Part shown: positions 9,567 to 19,442 of the stretch, in pieces | Layout: each line of letters begins with the position of its first letter | How positions within the stretch are numbered: the stretch's first letter is position 1 | Assembly (NCBI GenBank): GCA_934590135.1 | Contig: CAKTOT010000002.1 | Coordinates: 1 to 64,000 of the forward strand | Length of the DNA stretch: 64,000 bases | Direction of reading: 5' to 3' | From: an uncultured Muribaculaceae bacterium | Lineage (GTDB): Bacteria; Bacteroidota; Bacteroidia; Bacteroidales; Muribaculaceae | Notes under the pieces: model-generated | Told to the model about the DNA's origin: nothing | What the model saw: the letters and a program-made list of their open reading frames with translations, nothing else | Databases searched by the model: none | Made by a program: the position numbers and the translations under genes

Positions 9567-10322
9567 ATGGAAAAGACTATAAGCGTAAACCTGCGCATTT
9601 GGCGCCAGCGCGGCCCCAGAACCAAAGGGCAATTCCAAAACTACCACCTCGACAACGTCTCCACCGGCAGCAGCTTCCTCGAGATGCTTGACATGCTCAA
9701 TCAGCAGCTTGTCGAAGCCGGTGAAGAACCCGTAGTATTCGACAACGACTGCCGCGAAGGCATCTGCGGTATGTGCTCGCTGTACATTAACGGCCACCCC
9801 CACGGCCCCGTACAAGGTATCACCACATGCCAACTGCACATGCGCAAATTCAACGATGGTGACACCATCACCATCGAGCCGTGGCGCTCGGCCGCTTTCC
9901 CCGTAATCCGCGATCTCATGGTCAGCCGCAATGCCTTTGACCAAATTCAGCAGGCCGGCGGTTACGTATCCTTCAACACCGGTGGCGCCCCCGATGCCAA
10001 CGCCATACCCATCTCCAAAGAGGTGGCCGATATGGCTATGGATAGCGCTACTTGCATCGGCTGCGGCGCATGTGTCGCTGCCTGCAAAAACGGCTCGGCT
10101 ATGCTCTTTGTATCCGCCAAGGTCAGCCAGTTTGCACTGCTGCCCCAAGGTCAGATAGAACGTGCTCGCCGCGCCCGTGCAATGGTACGCAAGATGGACG
10201 AACTCGGCTTCGGCAACTGTACCAATACCGGCGCTTGCGCTGCCGAATGCCCCAAGAACATTCCTCTGAGCAATATCGCACGTCTTAACCGCGAGTACCT
10301 CAAGGCCAAGTTCAAAGAGTAA
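9567..10322 (+). CDS. sdhB: Succinate dehydrogenase/fumarate reductase iron-sulfur subunit
   Basis: A 251-residue electron-transfer subunit carrying three iron-sulfur clusters between the flavin and the quinone site. The [2Fe-2S] ligands lie in [12 protein letters not shown] near residues 70-80. The C-terminal ferredoxin-like half has [14 protein letters not shown] near residues 160-175 and [13 protein letters not shown] near residue 215. All expected cysteines are present. It is the last gene of the sdhCAB operon and is followed by palindromic repeats and a GC-rich hairpin. Confidence 0.96.
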   Translation: MEKTISVNLRIWRQRGPRTKGQFQNYHLDNVSTGSSFLEMLDMLNQQLVEAGEEPVVFDNDCREGICGMCSLYINGHPHGPVQGITTCQLHMRKFNDGDTITIEPWRSAAFPVIRDLMVSRNAFDQIQQAGGYVSFNTGGAPDANAIPISKEVADMAMDSATCIGCGACVAACKNGSAMLFVSAKVSQFALLPQGQIERARRARAMVRKMDELGFGNCTNTGACAAECPKNIPLSNIARLNREYLKAKFKE

Positions 10323-10329
10323 TATTGAC

Positions 10330-10394
10330 CTCAGGCTCCGAAGCCTGAGATTCTGAAGCCTGAGATTCCGAGATCTCAGACCCCGAGGCCTGAG
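10330..10394. repeat. Cluster of short palindromic units GCCTGAG/CTCAGGC
   Basis: CTCAGGC at 10330-10336 faces GCCTGAG at 10343-10349 (7-bp hairpin), and GCCTGAG recurs at 10358-10364 and 10388-10394 with CCGAG-type spacers. It starts just after the sdhB stop and may serve as a 3'-end structure. A second small direct/inverted cluster of AAGGTC and GACCTT words lies at about 10563-10600. Confidence 0.55.
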
Positions 10395-10458
10395 ATTACA
10401 AGGCCCCGGTCTCCGAGAACTTCCGACATCGAAGACATCCGAGGCCTCGGCATAGACG

Positions 10459-10501
10459 CACGCCCCCGCATCTGCCCCTTGTGTGGCAGGGTGGGGGCGT
10501 G
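10459..10501 (+). terminator. GC-rich hairpin downstream of sdhCAB
   Basis: A 9-bp stem (10459-10467 with 10493-10501) is continued by a 5-bp inner stem (10472-10476 with 10485-10489). There is no clear T tract, so it could be a processing or stability hairpin rather than a classic terminator. Confidence 0.55.
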
Positions 10502-10702
10502 CTGCATCTTGCGCGCGCCCCACAATCGCCTTAGGCAGACAATGAGGCAAGGCAAAGCCACTAAGGTCCTAAAAGTCGTTAAAGACCTTAAGGACGTTAG
10601 AATCCCTAATGCTACCGGCTAAAGGCCCGACTCGATTGGTCAAAAAGGTGCATATATTGGACTTTTGGACGACCGATGAGTGCGAAGTCAGGCAAAAATG
10701 TC

Positions 10703-10710
10703 TAACTTTG
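10703..10710 (+). promoter_or_regulatory. Minus-7 box TAACTTTG for the PCMD gene
   Basis: An exact TAnnTTTG box 60 nt before the ATG at 10770. Apart from the repeats and hairpin noted, the 10323-10769 gap holds nothing else I recognise. Confidence 0.5.
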
Positions 10711-10769
10711 CACTCTGAAATGCGTGCGTATGCGTGCGCTTCAGTTACGGAAATTATAACTAAGTAATT

Positions 10770-11699
10770 ATGAATAAAAGAATTGTAGCCGCCGTGATTG
10801 GCGTCGTAGTTTCTTTGAGCTCGTGGGGTGAAACCTTCGAGTTGTTCAGTTTTGGCAATTTTGACCATTGGCTGACACGTAACATTAAGGAGTCCAAGCT
10901 TTTGGGCGGCCATACCAAACAGTTGTACGCTATCGCCCCCACCGGGACTGATGACAGCGGCAAGGCATATACCAACCGTGGCGGATCGCCGTGGGCCACA
11001 TCAAATGTTCTGGCCAAGCCTGCCGGCGTCACCAAGGCCTCCAATGCAGTATATCCCGAGGCACGCGGCAAGGGCAAATGCGCCAAACTTGTATGCCAAT
11101 ACGAGCACTGCAAGGCTATAGGTTTGATTAATATCGATGTCGTGGCCGGCGGTTCGATATTCTTGGGCAAGATGATAGAGCCTATCAAATCTACAAAAAA
11201 CCCGTATAGCAAGATGGAGATGGGTATGCCGTTTACTCGTCGTCCCAAGTCCTTGCGCTTTGATTATAAAGTGTCCGTGCCCTCGGGCAACTCGCGTGTA
11301 TATTCGTCCGGTTTCGGCAAGAAAAAGACACTGGCCGGTAGCGACAAAGCCGTGGCCATCGTGCTGTTGCAACGTCGCTGGGAAGACAGCAAGGGCAATC
11401 TATACGCCAATCGTGTCGGCACCGGTTACGAAGCTTTCGGCCACAGCAGTTCGTGGACCAATGGTCACGATGTCAAAATCAACTACGGCAAGAGCAGTGC
11501 CTATGGGCTTATCCCGGCAGCGCGCAGCTATTACGCCAAGAACTCCAAGGGTAAGATGGTCCCCGTCAAGGAAATGGGCTGGGAGCCGGATGCAAAGCCT
11601 ACGCATATCATCGTGATGTTCTCGGCCAGCAGCGGCGAGGCGTACGTAGGTACCATCGGCCTGAGCTTCTGGGTGGATAATGTTGGCCTTGTATATTGA
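10770..11699 (+). CDS. PCMD-like secreted carbohydrate-associated protein
   Basis: A 309-residue protein with a signal peptide (about residues 1-21). It resembles the PCMD (putative carbohydrate metabolism) domain common in Bacteroidales: an N-terminal beta-rich part with ELFSFGNFDHW, a central block ending RRPKSLRFDYKVSVPSG, and a C-terminal FWVDNVGLVY that matches the usual end of such jelly-roll folds. No catalytic residues are evident, so a binding role on the outer surface or in the periplasm is more likely than enzymatic activity. It has its own promoter and lies 118 nt before dtd. Confidence 0.6.
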   Translation: MNKRIVAAVIGVVVSLSSWGETFELFSFGNFDHWLTRNIKESKLLGGHTKQLYAIAPTGTDDSGKAYTNRGGSPWATSNVLAKPAGVTKASNAVYPEARGKGKCAKLVCQYEHCKAIGLINIDVVAGGSIFLGKMIEPIKSTKNPYSKMEMGMPFTRRPKSLRFDYKVSVPSGNSRVYSSGFGKKKTLAGSDKAVAIVLLQRRWEDSKGNLYANRVGTGYEAFGHSSSWTNGHDVKINYGKSSAYGLIPAARSYYAKNSKGKMVPVKEMGWEPDAKPTHIIVMFSASSGEAYVGTIGLSFWVDNVGLVY

Positions 11700-11816
11700 A
11701 ATATAGAACGTAACGACAAATAATAACGCCTTATGTGATATGTTCGGGGTGGCCGCCGCTTCGGGCATATCTCATATAAAGGCAAGCCTATAAGTCATTT
11801 AAGAATTTAAATCGAT

Positions 11817-12272
11817 ATGCGAATAGTCATACAGCGAGTAAGCCGAGCATCAGTGACGGTCGAGGGACACGGGACAGTGGCGTCTATAGAAGCCGGAATG
11901 TTGATTCTTGTAGGTGTCGAAAACGGTGACACCGAGGAAGATGCCCGATGGCTGGCCGGCAAAACCGCCGCATTGCGCATCTTCGATGATGACGCGGGAA
12001 TTATGAACCGCAGTGTTCGCGATGTTCGGGGCGGTATAATTGCCGTGAGCCAGTTTACGCTGACGGCCTCGACACGCCGCGGCAATCGCCCCAGCTATAT
12101 ACGCGCCATGCATGGTGAGGATGCGATGGCGTTATACGATGCCTACTGCCGTCAATTACAGGCGGATAGCGGCATCGCTGTCGGTCGCGGGATTTTCGGC
12201 GCCGATATGGATGTGGCCTTGCATAACGATGGTCCCGTCACCATCATTATCGACAGCCGAATGCGCGAGTAA
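11817..12272 (+). CDS. dtd: D-aminoacyl-tRNA deacylase
   Basis: A 151-residue cytosolic enzyme that hydrolyses D-amino acids wrongly attached to tRNA. It starts MRIVIQRVSRASV, carries the SQFTL motif near residue 80, and has a counterpart of the family's GP motif near the C-terminus (NDGPVTIIID). Length is typical. No operon partner is evident. Confidence 0.95.
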   Translation: MRIVIQRVSRASVTVEGHGTVASIEAGMLILVGVENGDTEEDARWLAGKTAALRIFDDDAGIMNRSVRDVRGGIIAVSQFTLTASTRRGNRPSYIRAMHGEDAMALYDAYCRQLQADSGIAVGRGIFGADMDVALHNDGPVTIIIDSRMRE

Positions 12273-12471
12273 TGCACCATTGCGCATCGCTGTTTTACGG
12301 CAGCAAGGGAACCCGTAGTAGTACGCATATTTGACGATTATGCGCCGTCGCGTATAGTCGTTTTATGGATAGATTGGAGAATCGGATAACATCGAGCTTC
12401 CATATTGTTGTATTGTGCTTCCATAAAGGAAATTTAGGGTAGATAAGGACGGGAGTGTCGCATATTTTGTG

Positions 12472-12479
12472 TAACTTTG
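12472..12479 (+). promoter_or_regulatory. Minus-7 box TAACTTTG for the LRR gene
   Basis: An exact TAnnTTTG box about 90 nt before the ATG at 12569. The upstream gap from 12273 shows nothing else recognisable. Confidence 0.5.
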
Positions 12480-12496
12480 CTGATTGCAAGAGAATG

Positions 12497-12521
12497 CCTT
12501 TGTCGCAACTTGCGGCAAAGG
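12497..12521 (+). promoter_or_regulatory. Stable hairpin near the 5' end of the LRR leader
   Basis: A 10-bp stem with one G-T pair (12497-12506 with 12512-12521) and a 5-nt loop, starting about 12 nt after the predicted transcription start. It is followed by TCTTTAAG rather than a full T tract, so it could be a stabilising 5' hairpin or a weak attenuator. Confidence 0.4.
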
Positions 12522-12568
12522 TCTTTAAGCGATGCATTCGAGATAAAAAATACGAGACAGAATAAGAG

Positions 12569-14071
12569 ATGAAACGCATACTGACCACGCTTTTCTCCAT
12601 TGCCGTCGCCGCCGTAGCGGTTTCGGCACAGACCGTTACGGTCGTCACGACCTCTGCCGGCACGCTGCAATCCGCACTTACGACAGCACCCGACCAGGTA
12701 GTAGCCCTCACGATTCAGGGACCGGTGAATGCCGGTGATTTGGAGTTTGTAAACACCAAGATGACGTCGCTTGAGAGCCTTGATCTCAAGGCCGCGACCA
12801 TCGAAGCGTATTATGGCGCCGGGCACGACATCAACGGAATACAGCGCTATGATGCCAACTACTTGCCCGCGATGATTTTTGCCGGGCTTAGAGCTAAGAC
12901 TCTTACCCTGCCATCGACAGCCAAACTGCGCATAGGAGAGGGCGCATTTGTCGGTGCGGCACTTACTTCGATGACTATTCCTGAGAATGTCGGCGAGGTG
13001 GGTGACGGCGCTTTTGCCGGATGTCCGGCGCTGAAGTCCGTGATTGTAAAGACAGACACCGGCCTTGGCTCGGATATCTTTGCCAATTGCACCGCCTTGA
13101 CCTCGGCCGATATTTCGGCGGTGTCCGAGGTGCCCGTGCGAATGTTTGACGGCTGTACTTCGCTGTCTTCTGTTACTGCCAACCCCAACGGCGTCGCAAT
13201 AGGCGTTGCCGCTTTTCGTGGGTGCAAGGCATTGAAATCCTTTGACTTTGCTTCGACGCTGACGTCCTTGCAGACCTCGGCTTTCGAATGTTCCGGCTTA
13301 CAGAAAGTCGATATGACGGCATGCTCGGGCATCTTTGCCGTAGGGCAATATGTGTTTGCCAACTGCAGTGACCTGACCGAGGTCTCATTCGCGGATAATA
13401 TTGTGAATATATCCGATGGTGCGCTTTTCAATTGCGAGAAACTGAGCACGATACATCTACCCGTCTCCCTTACCGGATTAAGTGTTGCAATGCTTTCCAA
13501 TACGGCCATTGCCGGGAAATTGGAGCTGCCCAAAATGTCAATGACCATAGGCGACTATGCCTTGACCGGCGCCGATGATGTTTCGGAACTGGATATTCCG
13601 GCATCGGTGTTTTATATCGGCAATGAGGCTATGTCCGGTATGACGGGGTTGCAACGTATCAATGTCTCCGCGCATCAGGCTATTCCGTCCATCGGCGTGG
13701 ATGTGTGGTCGGACGTGGACCAGCCTCATGTGAAGCTGATAGTGGCCGATGAGATGTACGGCGAATTCAAAGCCGCCGAGCAATGGAAAGAATTTGATAT
13801 CGAGATGATAAGCGGCACTGACGATATCGCAACCGATGCTACCGGCGTATCTGTCAAAGGTCGCTTTGAAGGTACGGATTTGCATATTGTGGCTGTCGGA
13901 GCGCAGCTGAAACACGTCGAACTGTATGACGTATCAGGTGCATTGCTGACGGCTGTCGATGCTTGCGAGAATGAAATTGTTGTCCCGACGGCAGCATATA
14001 CGACGCGTGTATACGTGGTCAATGTTCTTTTGGCCGATGGAAACCGTGCGGCGGTCAAGCTGATTCGTTGA
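12569..14071 (+). CDS. BspA-type leucine-rich repeat secreted protein
   Basis: A 500-residue protein with a signal peptide (residues 1-21). Residues about 95-390 hold LRR_5 repeats of roughly 23 residues, for example IGEGAFVGAALTSMTIPENV and VGDGAFAGCPALKSVIV, as in BspA surface proteins of oral and gut bacteria. The last 80 residues form a small beta domain (VELYDVSGALL...VYVVNVLL...AAVKLIR) that looks like a type IX-like sorting domain. Likely an outer-surface binding protein with unknown ligand. It has its own promoter and leader hairpin. Confidence 0.82.
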   Translation: MKRILTTLFSIAVAAVAVSAQTVTVVTTSAGTLQSALTTAPDQVVALTIQGPVNAGDLEFVNTKMTSLESLDLKAATIEAYYGAGHDINGIQRYDANYLPAMIFAGLRAKTLTLPSTAKLRIGEGAFVGAALTSMTIPENVGEVGDGAFAGCPALKSVIVKTDTGLGSDIFANCTALTSADISAVSEVPVRMFDGCTSLSSVTANPNGVAIGVAAFRGCKALKSFDFASTLTSLQTSAFECSGLQKVDMTACSGIFAVGQYVFANCSDLTEVSFADNIVNISDGALFNCEKLSTIHLPVSLTGLSVAMLSNTAIAGKLELPKMSMTIGDYALTGADDVSELDIPASVFYIGNEAMSGMTGLQRINVSAHQAIPSIGVDVWSDVDQPHVKLIVADEMYGEFKAAEQWKEFDIEMISGTDDIATDATGVSVKGRFEGTDLHIVAVGAQLKHVELYDVSGALLTAVDACENEIVVPTAAYTTRVYVVNVLLADGNRAAVKLIR

Positions 14072-14165
14072 CGGCTGTAAACGTCTGTATTTCAAGTGCC
14101 GTGCGTTCTTATCAAGTGTGTGCTTCACTAACTAAGTAGCCTAACTGATTGAATAAATAATATAT

Positions 14166-15038
14166 ATGGGAAAGAATAAGTTGCGCAAGTTTGCCGAGAT
14201 GGAAACCATCCCCTTTGTCTTCCAGTATCCGTACGGGCGTCTTGTTACGGAAGGGACGGACGAGGGCACTTGCGAAAGCAACCCTATGACGGCATCTGAC
14301 GTGGTCGGTCGCTCGACATTCCCGTTGCGAGGTCGTTGGCACAGCGAATTTTTCCATAATGACGGGCCTATAGTGCTCGAATTGGGCTGTGGCAAGGGCG
14401 AGTACACCGTTGCATTGGCGCATCGTTTTCCCGAGGCAAATTTCATAGGAGTGGATATCAAAGGTGCGCGTATGCACGCCGGCGCTACGGCTGCACGCGA
14501 CCTCGGGCTGACCAATGTAGCCTTTGTGCGCACCTCCATCGAACTACTCGAGGCCTTCTTCGCCCCCGGCGAGGTAGACCATCTGTGGATTACCTTTCCC
14601 GATCCGCAGATGAAGAAAGTACGCAAGCGTCTGACCTCGACTCGATTCCTGCGTATGTATCGTCATCTGACCGGCGGCGGAGGCAGCGTGCGGCTCAAGA
14701 CCGACAGCCCCTTCCTATACACCTATACACGCGAGTTGGTGCATCTCAATACATTGCCCGTATATGCCGATATACCCGATCTGTACGCCCCGGATGCCGA
14801 TATTCCGGACAATATGTCCGGTATTATGGACATACGCACCCATTACGAACGTCAGTGGCTTGACCGCGGGCTTACCATCAAGTATCTGCATTTCGGTCTT
14901 CCGGAAGATGCGGATGCGCCGCTTGTCGAATACACGGAGGACATTCCCGAGGATACATACCGCAGCTACAGTCGCGGTCAGGTGCAGTGTCCGGAGCTTT
15001 GCCCGGCGCCACCGGTGAACGACCTTGATATGCCCTAA
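14166..15038 (+). CDS. trmB: tRNA (guanine-N7-)-methyltransferase
   Basis: A 290-residue SAM-dependent enzyme forming m7G46 in tRNA. It has LELGCGKGEYT (SAM loop) near residue 77, FIGVDIKGARM near residue 96, and the family signature TFPDPQMKK near residue 145. The first 60 residues and the last 50 residues extend beyond the compact bacterial core, and the tail is acidic and proline-rich. It is followed after 14 nt by the Mrp gene, suggesting co-transcription. Confidence 0.93.
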   Translation: MGKNKLRKFAEMETIPFVFQYPYGRLVTEGTDEGTCESNPMTASDVVGRSTFPLRGRWHSEFFHNDGPIVLELGCGKGEYTVALAHRFPEANFIGVDIKGARMHAGATAARDLGLTNVAFVRTSIELLEAFFAPGEVDHLWITFPDPQMKKVRKRLTSTRFLRMYRHLTGGGGSVRLKTDSPFLYTYTRELVHLNTLPVYADIPDLYAPDADIPDNMSGIMDIRTHYERQWLDRGLTIKYLHFGLPEDADAPLVEYTEDIPEDTYRSYSRGQVQCPELCPAPPVNDLDMP

Positions 15039-15052
15039 TTACTCTCAGTATT

Positions 15053-16168
15053 ATGAACACCGACACAATTTATCCCAACCTCGTCCTTGACGCCCTGCGC
15101 AGTGTGCGCTATCCCGGCACAGGCAAGGACATTGTCAGCGAAGGCATGGTGGCCGATGATATTCGCATCGACGGTCGCCGCGTTTCCTTCTCCATAATTT
15201 TTGAAAAGAATACCGATCCGTTTGCCCGTTCGGTGGTACGTGCCGCCGAAGCCGCCATCTTGGCGCATATAGGCGAAGACGTTGACATCAAAGGTAATAT
15301 TGCCATAGCCGCCAAGTCTTCGGCAGCAAAAGCTCCGGCACCCATACTCCCCGGTGTGCGCAACATTATAGGCATCGCCTCCGGCAAGGGTGGGGTGGGC
15401 AAGAGCACCGTCGCCGCCAATCTGGCCGTGGCTCTCTCGCGCGAAGGCTACAAAGTCGGCGTCCTTGATGCCGATATATTCGGACCGTCTATGCCCAAGA
15501 TCTTCGGTGTCGAGGATCAGCAACTATACATGCGCACCGATGACACCGGCCAAAATCTGATTATCCCGGCCGAGAATTACGGCGTCAAGCTGTTGAGTAT
15601 AGGCTTCCTTGTCGAGCGCGACAGCGCCGTACTCTGGCGCGGCTCCATGGCCTCCACCGCCCTGCGCCAGCTTATCACTCAGGGCGATTGGGGTGACCTT
15701 GACTACTTCATCATTGATATGCCCCCGGGTACCAGTGATATACACCTTACTTTGGTGCAGACGCTACCCATCACCGGCGTGGTCATCGTGTCCACGCCCC
15801 AGCAGATAGCCTTGGCCGATGCTCGCAAAGGCATAGCCATGTTCCGCGGCGACAAGGTGGACGTCCCCGTACTGGGTATTGTCGAGAATATGGCGTGGTT
15901 CACGCCCGAAGAGCATCCCGACGAGCGGTACTATATCTTCGGCAACGGCGGAGCCGTCGAAATGGCCAAAGAATTGAACATACCGCTGTTGGCGCAAATT
16001 CCGCTGGTGGCATCCGTGGGACAGCATAACGATGACGGCACCCCCGTAGCGGCCGGTGACGGACTTGGTGCGCAGGCCTTTATACACCTGGCACACGAAG
16101 TGACCGACGCAGTTGAGCGTCGTAATGCTACGCTTCCGCCCACTCATATAGTACAGATGAAGCATTAA
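15053..16168 (+). CDS. mrp: Mrp/ApbC-family iron-sulfur cluster carrier ATPase
   Basis: A 371-residue cytosolic P-loop protein that carries and delivers Fe-S clusters. An N-terminal MIP18 (DUF59)-like domain occupies about residues 1-95. The deviant Walker A GKGGVGKST is near residue 109, DADIFGPSMPK near residue 140, and DMPPGTSDIHL near residue 223. The CxxC of some Nbp35-type proteins is not obvious near the C-terminus. It lies between trmB and aroQ with short gaps. Confidence 0.92.
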   Translation: MNTDTIYPNLVLDALRSVRYPGTGKDIVSEGMVADDIRIDGRRVSFSIIFEKNTDPFARSVVRAAEAAILAHIGEDVDIKGNIAIAAKSSAAKAPAPILPGVRNIIGIASGKGGVGKSTVAANLAVALSREGYKVGVLDADIFGPSMPKIFGVEDQQLYMRTDDTGQNLIIPAENYGVKLLSIGFLVERDSAVLWRGSMASTALRQLITQGDWGDLDYFIIDMPPGTSDIHLTLVQTLPITGVVIVSTPQQIALADARKGIAMFRGDKVDVPVLGIVENMAWFTPEEHPDERYYIFGNGGAVEMAKELNIPLLAQIPLVASVGQHNDDGTPVAAGDGLGAQAFIHLAHEVTDAVERRNATLPPTHIVQMKH

Positions 16169-16203
16169 ATTACCATTGCATAGCAATATAGATACGAATT
16201 GGT

Positions 16204-16653
16204 ATGGCGCAAAAACGCAAGATATTAATAGCCAATGGCCCCAATTTGGGCATACTCGGGCAGCGGCAGCCCGGCATATATGGCACGGACGGCCTTGACG
16301 CCGTCATTGATGCCGTGCGTCGGCGCACGGGTGATGCCGTCACCGTCGAGCACTTGCAGACCAACCACGAGGGTGTGCTTATAGATGCACTCAATGCCAA
16401 GGCGCACGACCCGTCATATCTTGGAGTTATCCTCAACGCCGGGGCATGGACGCACACCTCTTTGGCCGTGGCCGATGCCGTGGCCGCTATGGGTGTTCCG
16501 GTGGTCGAGGTGCACATCTCCAATGTGCATGCACGCGAAGGCATACGTCATACCTCGCTCATCGCTCCGGTATGCCGCGGAGTTATTGCCGGCTTCGGGA
16601 TATATAGCTATGTGCTTGCGGCAGATTATCTTATGACGCTTGCCGAAAAGTAG
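16204..16653 (+). CDS. aroQ: 3-dehydroquinate dehydratase, type II
   Basis: A 149-residue enzyme converting 3-dehydroquinate to 3-dehydroshikimate in the shikimate pathway. Typical motifs are ANGPNLGILGQRQPGIYG at the N-terminus (with catalytic Arg and Tyr), LQTNHEG near residue 52, LNAGAWTHTS near residue 78 and EVHISNVHARE near residue 102 with the catalytic His. Length fits the dodecameric type II family. Gap to mrp is 35 nt. Confidence 0.95.
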   Translation: MAQKRKILIANGPNLGILGQRQPGIYGTDGLDAVIDAVRRRTGDAVTVEHLQTNHEGVLIDALNAKAHDPSYLGVILNAGAWTHTSLAVADAVAAMGVPVVEVHISNVHAREGIRHTSLIAPVCRGVIAGFGIYSYVLAADYLMTLAEK

Positions 16654-16766
16654 GACGCGAAACACTCGCAGGCAAAACAAAACGCAGGCATAATACACGC
16701 AGACAATACAAAACGTAAAAACACACGTAGAACGTAACATATACATACGAATAATTATTCATTGAT

Positions 16767-19436
16767 ATGGATACAAAAGACATAGAGGAAGCAAAGGCGC
16801 CGACAAGCCCGTGCGCCCGTCCCGACAACTCCGGGCCGAGCCTTTTCCGATGGTTGGCCCGGCCGCAGGTTTGGGGCTTTTTTCTAAGTATGGCAATATG
16901 CGCCATAGTTTCGTTGGCATTCTTTGCGCCCGACAACTTCCAAGGCAACACCTTGCAGCAGTACGATATGCAGCAAGGCGCCGCTAACGGCCACGCCGCT
17001 CAGGAATACGAGCAGCAGACCGGTGAAAAAGCGCTGTGGACCAATAGCCTGTTCTCCGGAATGCCTACTTTCCAGATCGCACCCGAGTATCCCTCCAACA
17101 GCCTGTTTACGTGGCTTAACGGCGTCTATGGTCTCGGCCTGCCCGGATTGTCGTCATTGATGTTTATGATGATGTTCGGAATGCTGATAATGCTGTATTG
17201 CTGGCGTTTGCGCTGGTGGTACGCGCTTATAGGTGCACTCTCATGGGGCCTTATCTCATATTTCGTCATCATTATCGGCGCCGGACATATCTGGAAATTT
17301 ATGGCGCTGACCTACGTTCCGCCCGTCATCGGCGGTTTATGTTTGGCCTACCGCGGACGCTACCTTGCCGGTGCGGCCATTATGGCACTCTTTGCCATGC
17401 TGCAACTCAATGCCAACCATCCCCAAATTACATATTACAGTGCCTTTGTGATGGGTGCTCTGGTGATTGCCTGGTTGGTGCGCGATATCAGAGAAAAGCA
17501 CTTGCGTCGCTGGTGTATCGCCACCATTGTTTCGTTGGCCTGTGCGGCTCTTGCCCTCGGCGCCAACCTCCCGGCACTATACCACACCTACGAGTACTCC
17601 AAAGAGACCAAGCGTGCACAGAGCGAGTTGGTGGCCGATGATGCCGCTCACGGCGTCAAATCCGACAAGCCTGCCGACCCTAAAGGCCCGACAGGAGGAC
17701 TGCCGCGCGAAGAAATAGGCGGATGGAGCAATATGCCATCCGAAAGCCTTTCGTTGCTGATACCTAACATTAAGGGCGGAGCCTCTATACGTCCCGAAAA
17801 AGGAGTCAATGTACCGTTGTCGCTTGATAAAAGCTCGCATTGCGACCTCAAGATGCAGAGCAATGATCCGTTCGGACTGCTGTCCCAATTCACCGAGTAC
17901 TTCGGAGGCAAGGGTATGACCAATGGTCCGTTCTACCTCGGCGCCATCATCATAGCGCTTTTCATCTTGGGATGCTTTATAGTCCGCGGTCCCACCAAAT
18001 GGGCGTTGCTTGTGCTGACATTGTTCTCTATACTTTTGGCTATGGGCAACCACTTTGAAGCGCTCACGGACTTTATGATAGACAACGTCCCGCTGTACAA
18101 CAAGTTCCGTGCGGCCGAGACCGCCTTGGTCATTGCGTGCGTATGCGTGCCGCTGTTGGCGATGCTCGGACTACAAAAACTGATGGAAGACAAGGACGGT
18201 CTACGTCGCTACAAAAACGAGATGATAGCTTCCTTCGGGTTCTGCATTGTCCTGTGCCTGTTTGTGTGCATTACCCCCGGATTTTTCGGTGAGCCTATCA
18301 GTGAGGAAGAGTCTCAATGGTTTGTACAAGCTAAAGAGCAAATGGCTCAAGACGGCGCCCCGGCCGAGTATTATGCTTATATAGATGCTACTATTGACAA
18401 TATCAAGCAGATACGTCTCGATATTGTCAGCGCCGATGCCTTACGCTCCGCCTTTTTTCTGATATTGGGAGCTGCGCTTATATTTGTCGCTGCCTGCGGC
18501 AAGATTAAGCGTCGTTATGCCGTTGCCGGTCTCGGTGTGCTGGTGGTCATAGATATGTACGGAGTCGATAAGCGCTACATCAGTTCAGAGTCTTACGTCA
18601 ATAGCGCCAATGTCTTTGCGCAGAGTTTTTATGCCGATCCGTTGGCCGCCGATTCGATAGACAACGTCATACTCCGTGATAAAGGGTACTATCGCGTGGC
18701 CGATTTTGATGAGTTCGGAGGCTATCGTCGCAGCTACTATCACAATATGGTGGGCGGCTACCATGCCGCCAAGCTCAATCGCTACAATGATCTGATAGAT
18801 ACACATACAATCTTCGAGCCATCAGTATTGAATATGCTTAATGCCAAATACGTTATTTTCAACGGGCGACTCGAAACCAATCCGCGGGCTTGTGGTCCGG
18901 CCTGGCTCGTGGATAGTGTCTGCTATGTAGACGGAGCACGTGCCGAGATAAACGGGCTTAAAGGGCTGGATTCGCGCCATGTCGCCGTAGCTGATCGCCG
19001 TTTTGCCTCCACGCTCGGTCAGACAGAGGCTACGATGCCCGGAGATACCGTAGCCTTGACGCGCCATACGCCCAACACCTTGGAATACAACGTGACGAGC
19101 GCTCACGGCGGTATTATGGTAAGCTCCGAAGTATGGTTCCCGTGGGGATGGCGTGCCACCATAGACGGTAAGGAAGTGTCCTTGGGACGAGTGGACTATG
19201 TGCTTCGAGCCATACGCGTTCCGGCCGGTACACACAAGGTGCAGATGACCTTTGATCCGCAATCTATGCACACCACCGCCACCATTGCATATATCAGCAT
19301 TATACTGATATACTTGCTGGCACTTTCGGCGTTGGGTGTACGGGCGATATGTTGCGTAACCTGTCGCGTCGGCAATACAAAGCTCGGGACGGGCACCAAA
19401 GATATACAGCCCCGAGACGAACAGCATAAGGAATAA
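16767..19436 (+). CDS. YfhO-family multi-pass membrane protein
   Basis: An 889-residue integral membrane protein. The N-terminal cytoplasmic stretch is followed by a dozen or so hydrophobic spans to about residue 610, then a large soluble region (about 615-845) and a final span near 845-870. FSGMPTFQ and FFAPDNFQGN at the first external loop are typical of Bacteroidetes YfhO-like proteins, thought to be glycosyltransferases that decorate cell-envelope polymers. The acceptor is unknown. Only 6 nt separate it from the next gene, suggesting translational coupling. Confidence 0.85.
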   Translation: MDTKDIEEAKAPTSPCARPDNSGPSLFRWLARPQVWGFFLSMAICAIVSLAFFAPDNFQGNTLQQYDMQQGAANGHAAQEYEQQTGEKALWTNSLFSGMPTFQIAPEYPSNSLFTWLNGVYGLGLPGLSSLMFMMMFGMLIMLYCWRLRWWYALIGALSWGLISYFVIIIGAGHIWKFMALTYVPPVIGGLCLAYRGRYLAGAAIMALFAMLQLNANHPQITYYSAFVMGALVIAWLVRDIREKHLRRWCIATIVSLACAALALGANLPALYHTYEYSKETKRAQSELVADDAAHGVKSDKPADPKGPTGGLPREEIGGWSNMPSESLSLLIPNIKGGASIRPEKGVNVPLSLDKSSHCDLKMQSNDPFGLLSQFTEYFGGKGMTNGPFYLGAIIIALFILGCFIVRGPTKWALLVLTLFSILLAMGNHFEALTDFMIDNVPLYNKFRAAETALVIACVCVPLLAMLGLQKLMEDKDGLRRYKNEMIASFGFCIVLCLFVCITPGFFGEPISEEESQWFVQAKEQMAQDGAPAEYYAYIDATIDNIKQIRLDIVSADALRSAFFLILGAALIFVAACGKIKRRYAVAGLGVLVVIDMYGVDKRYISSESYVNSANVFAQSFYADPLAADSIDNVILRDKGYYRVADFDEFGGYRRSYYHNMVGGYHAAKLNRYNDLIDTHTIFEPSVLNMLNAKYVIFNGRLETNPRACGPAWLVDSVCYVDGARAEINGLKGLDSRHVAVADRRFASTLGQTEATMPGDTVALTRHTPNTLEYNVTSAHGGIMVSSEVWFPWGWRATIDGKEVSLGRVDYVLRAIRVPAGTHKVQMTFDPQSMHTTATIAYISIILIYLLALSALGVRAICCVTCRVGNTKLGTGTKDIQPRDEQHKE

Positions 19437-19442
19437 AAACGT

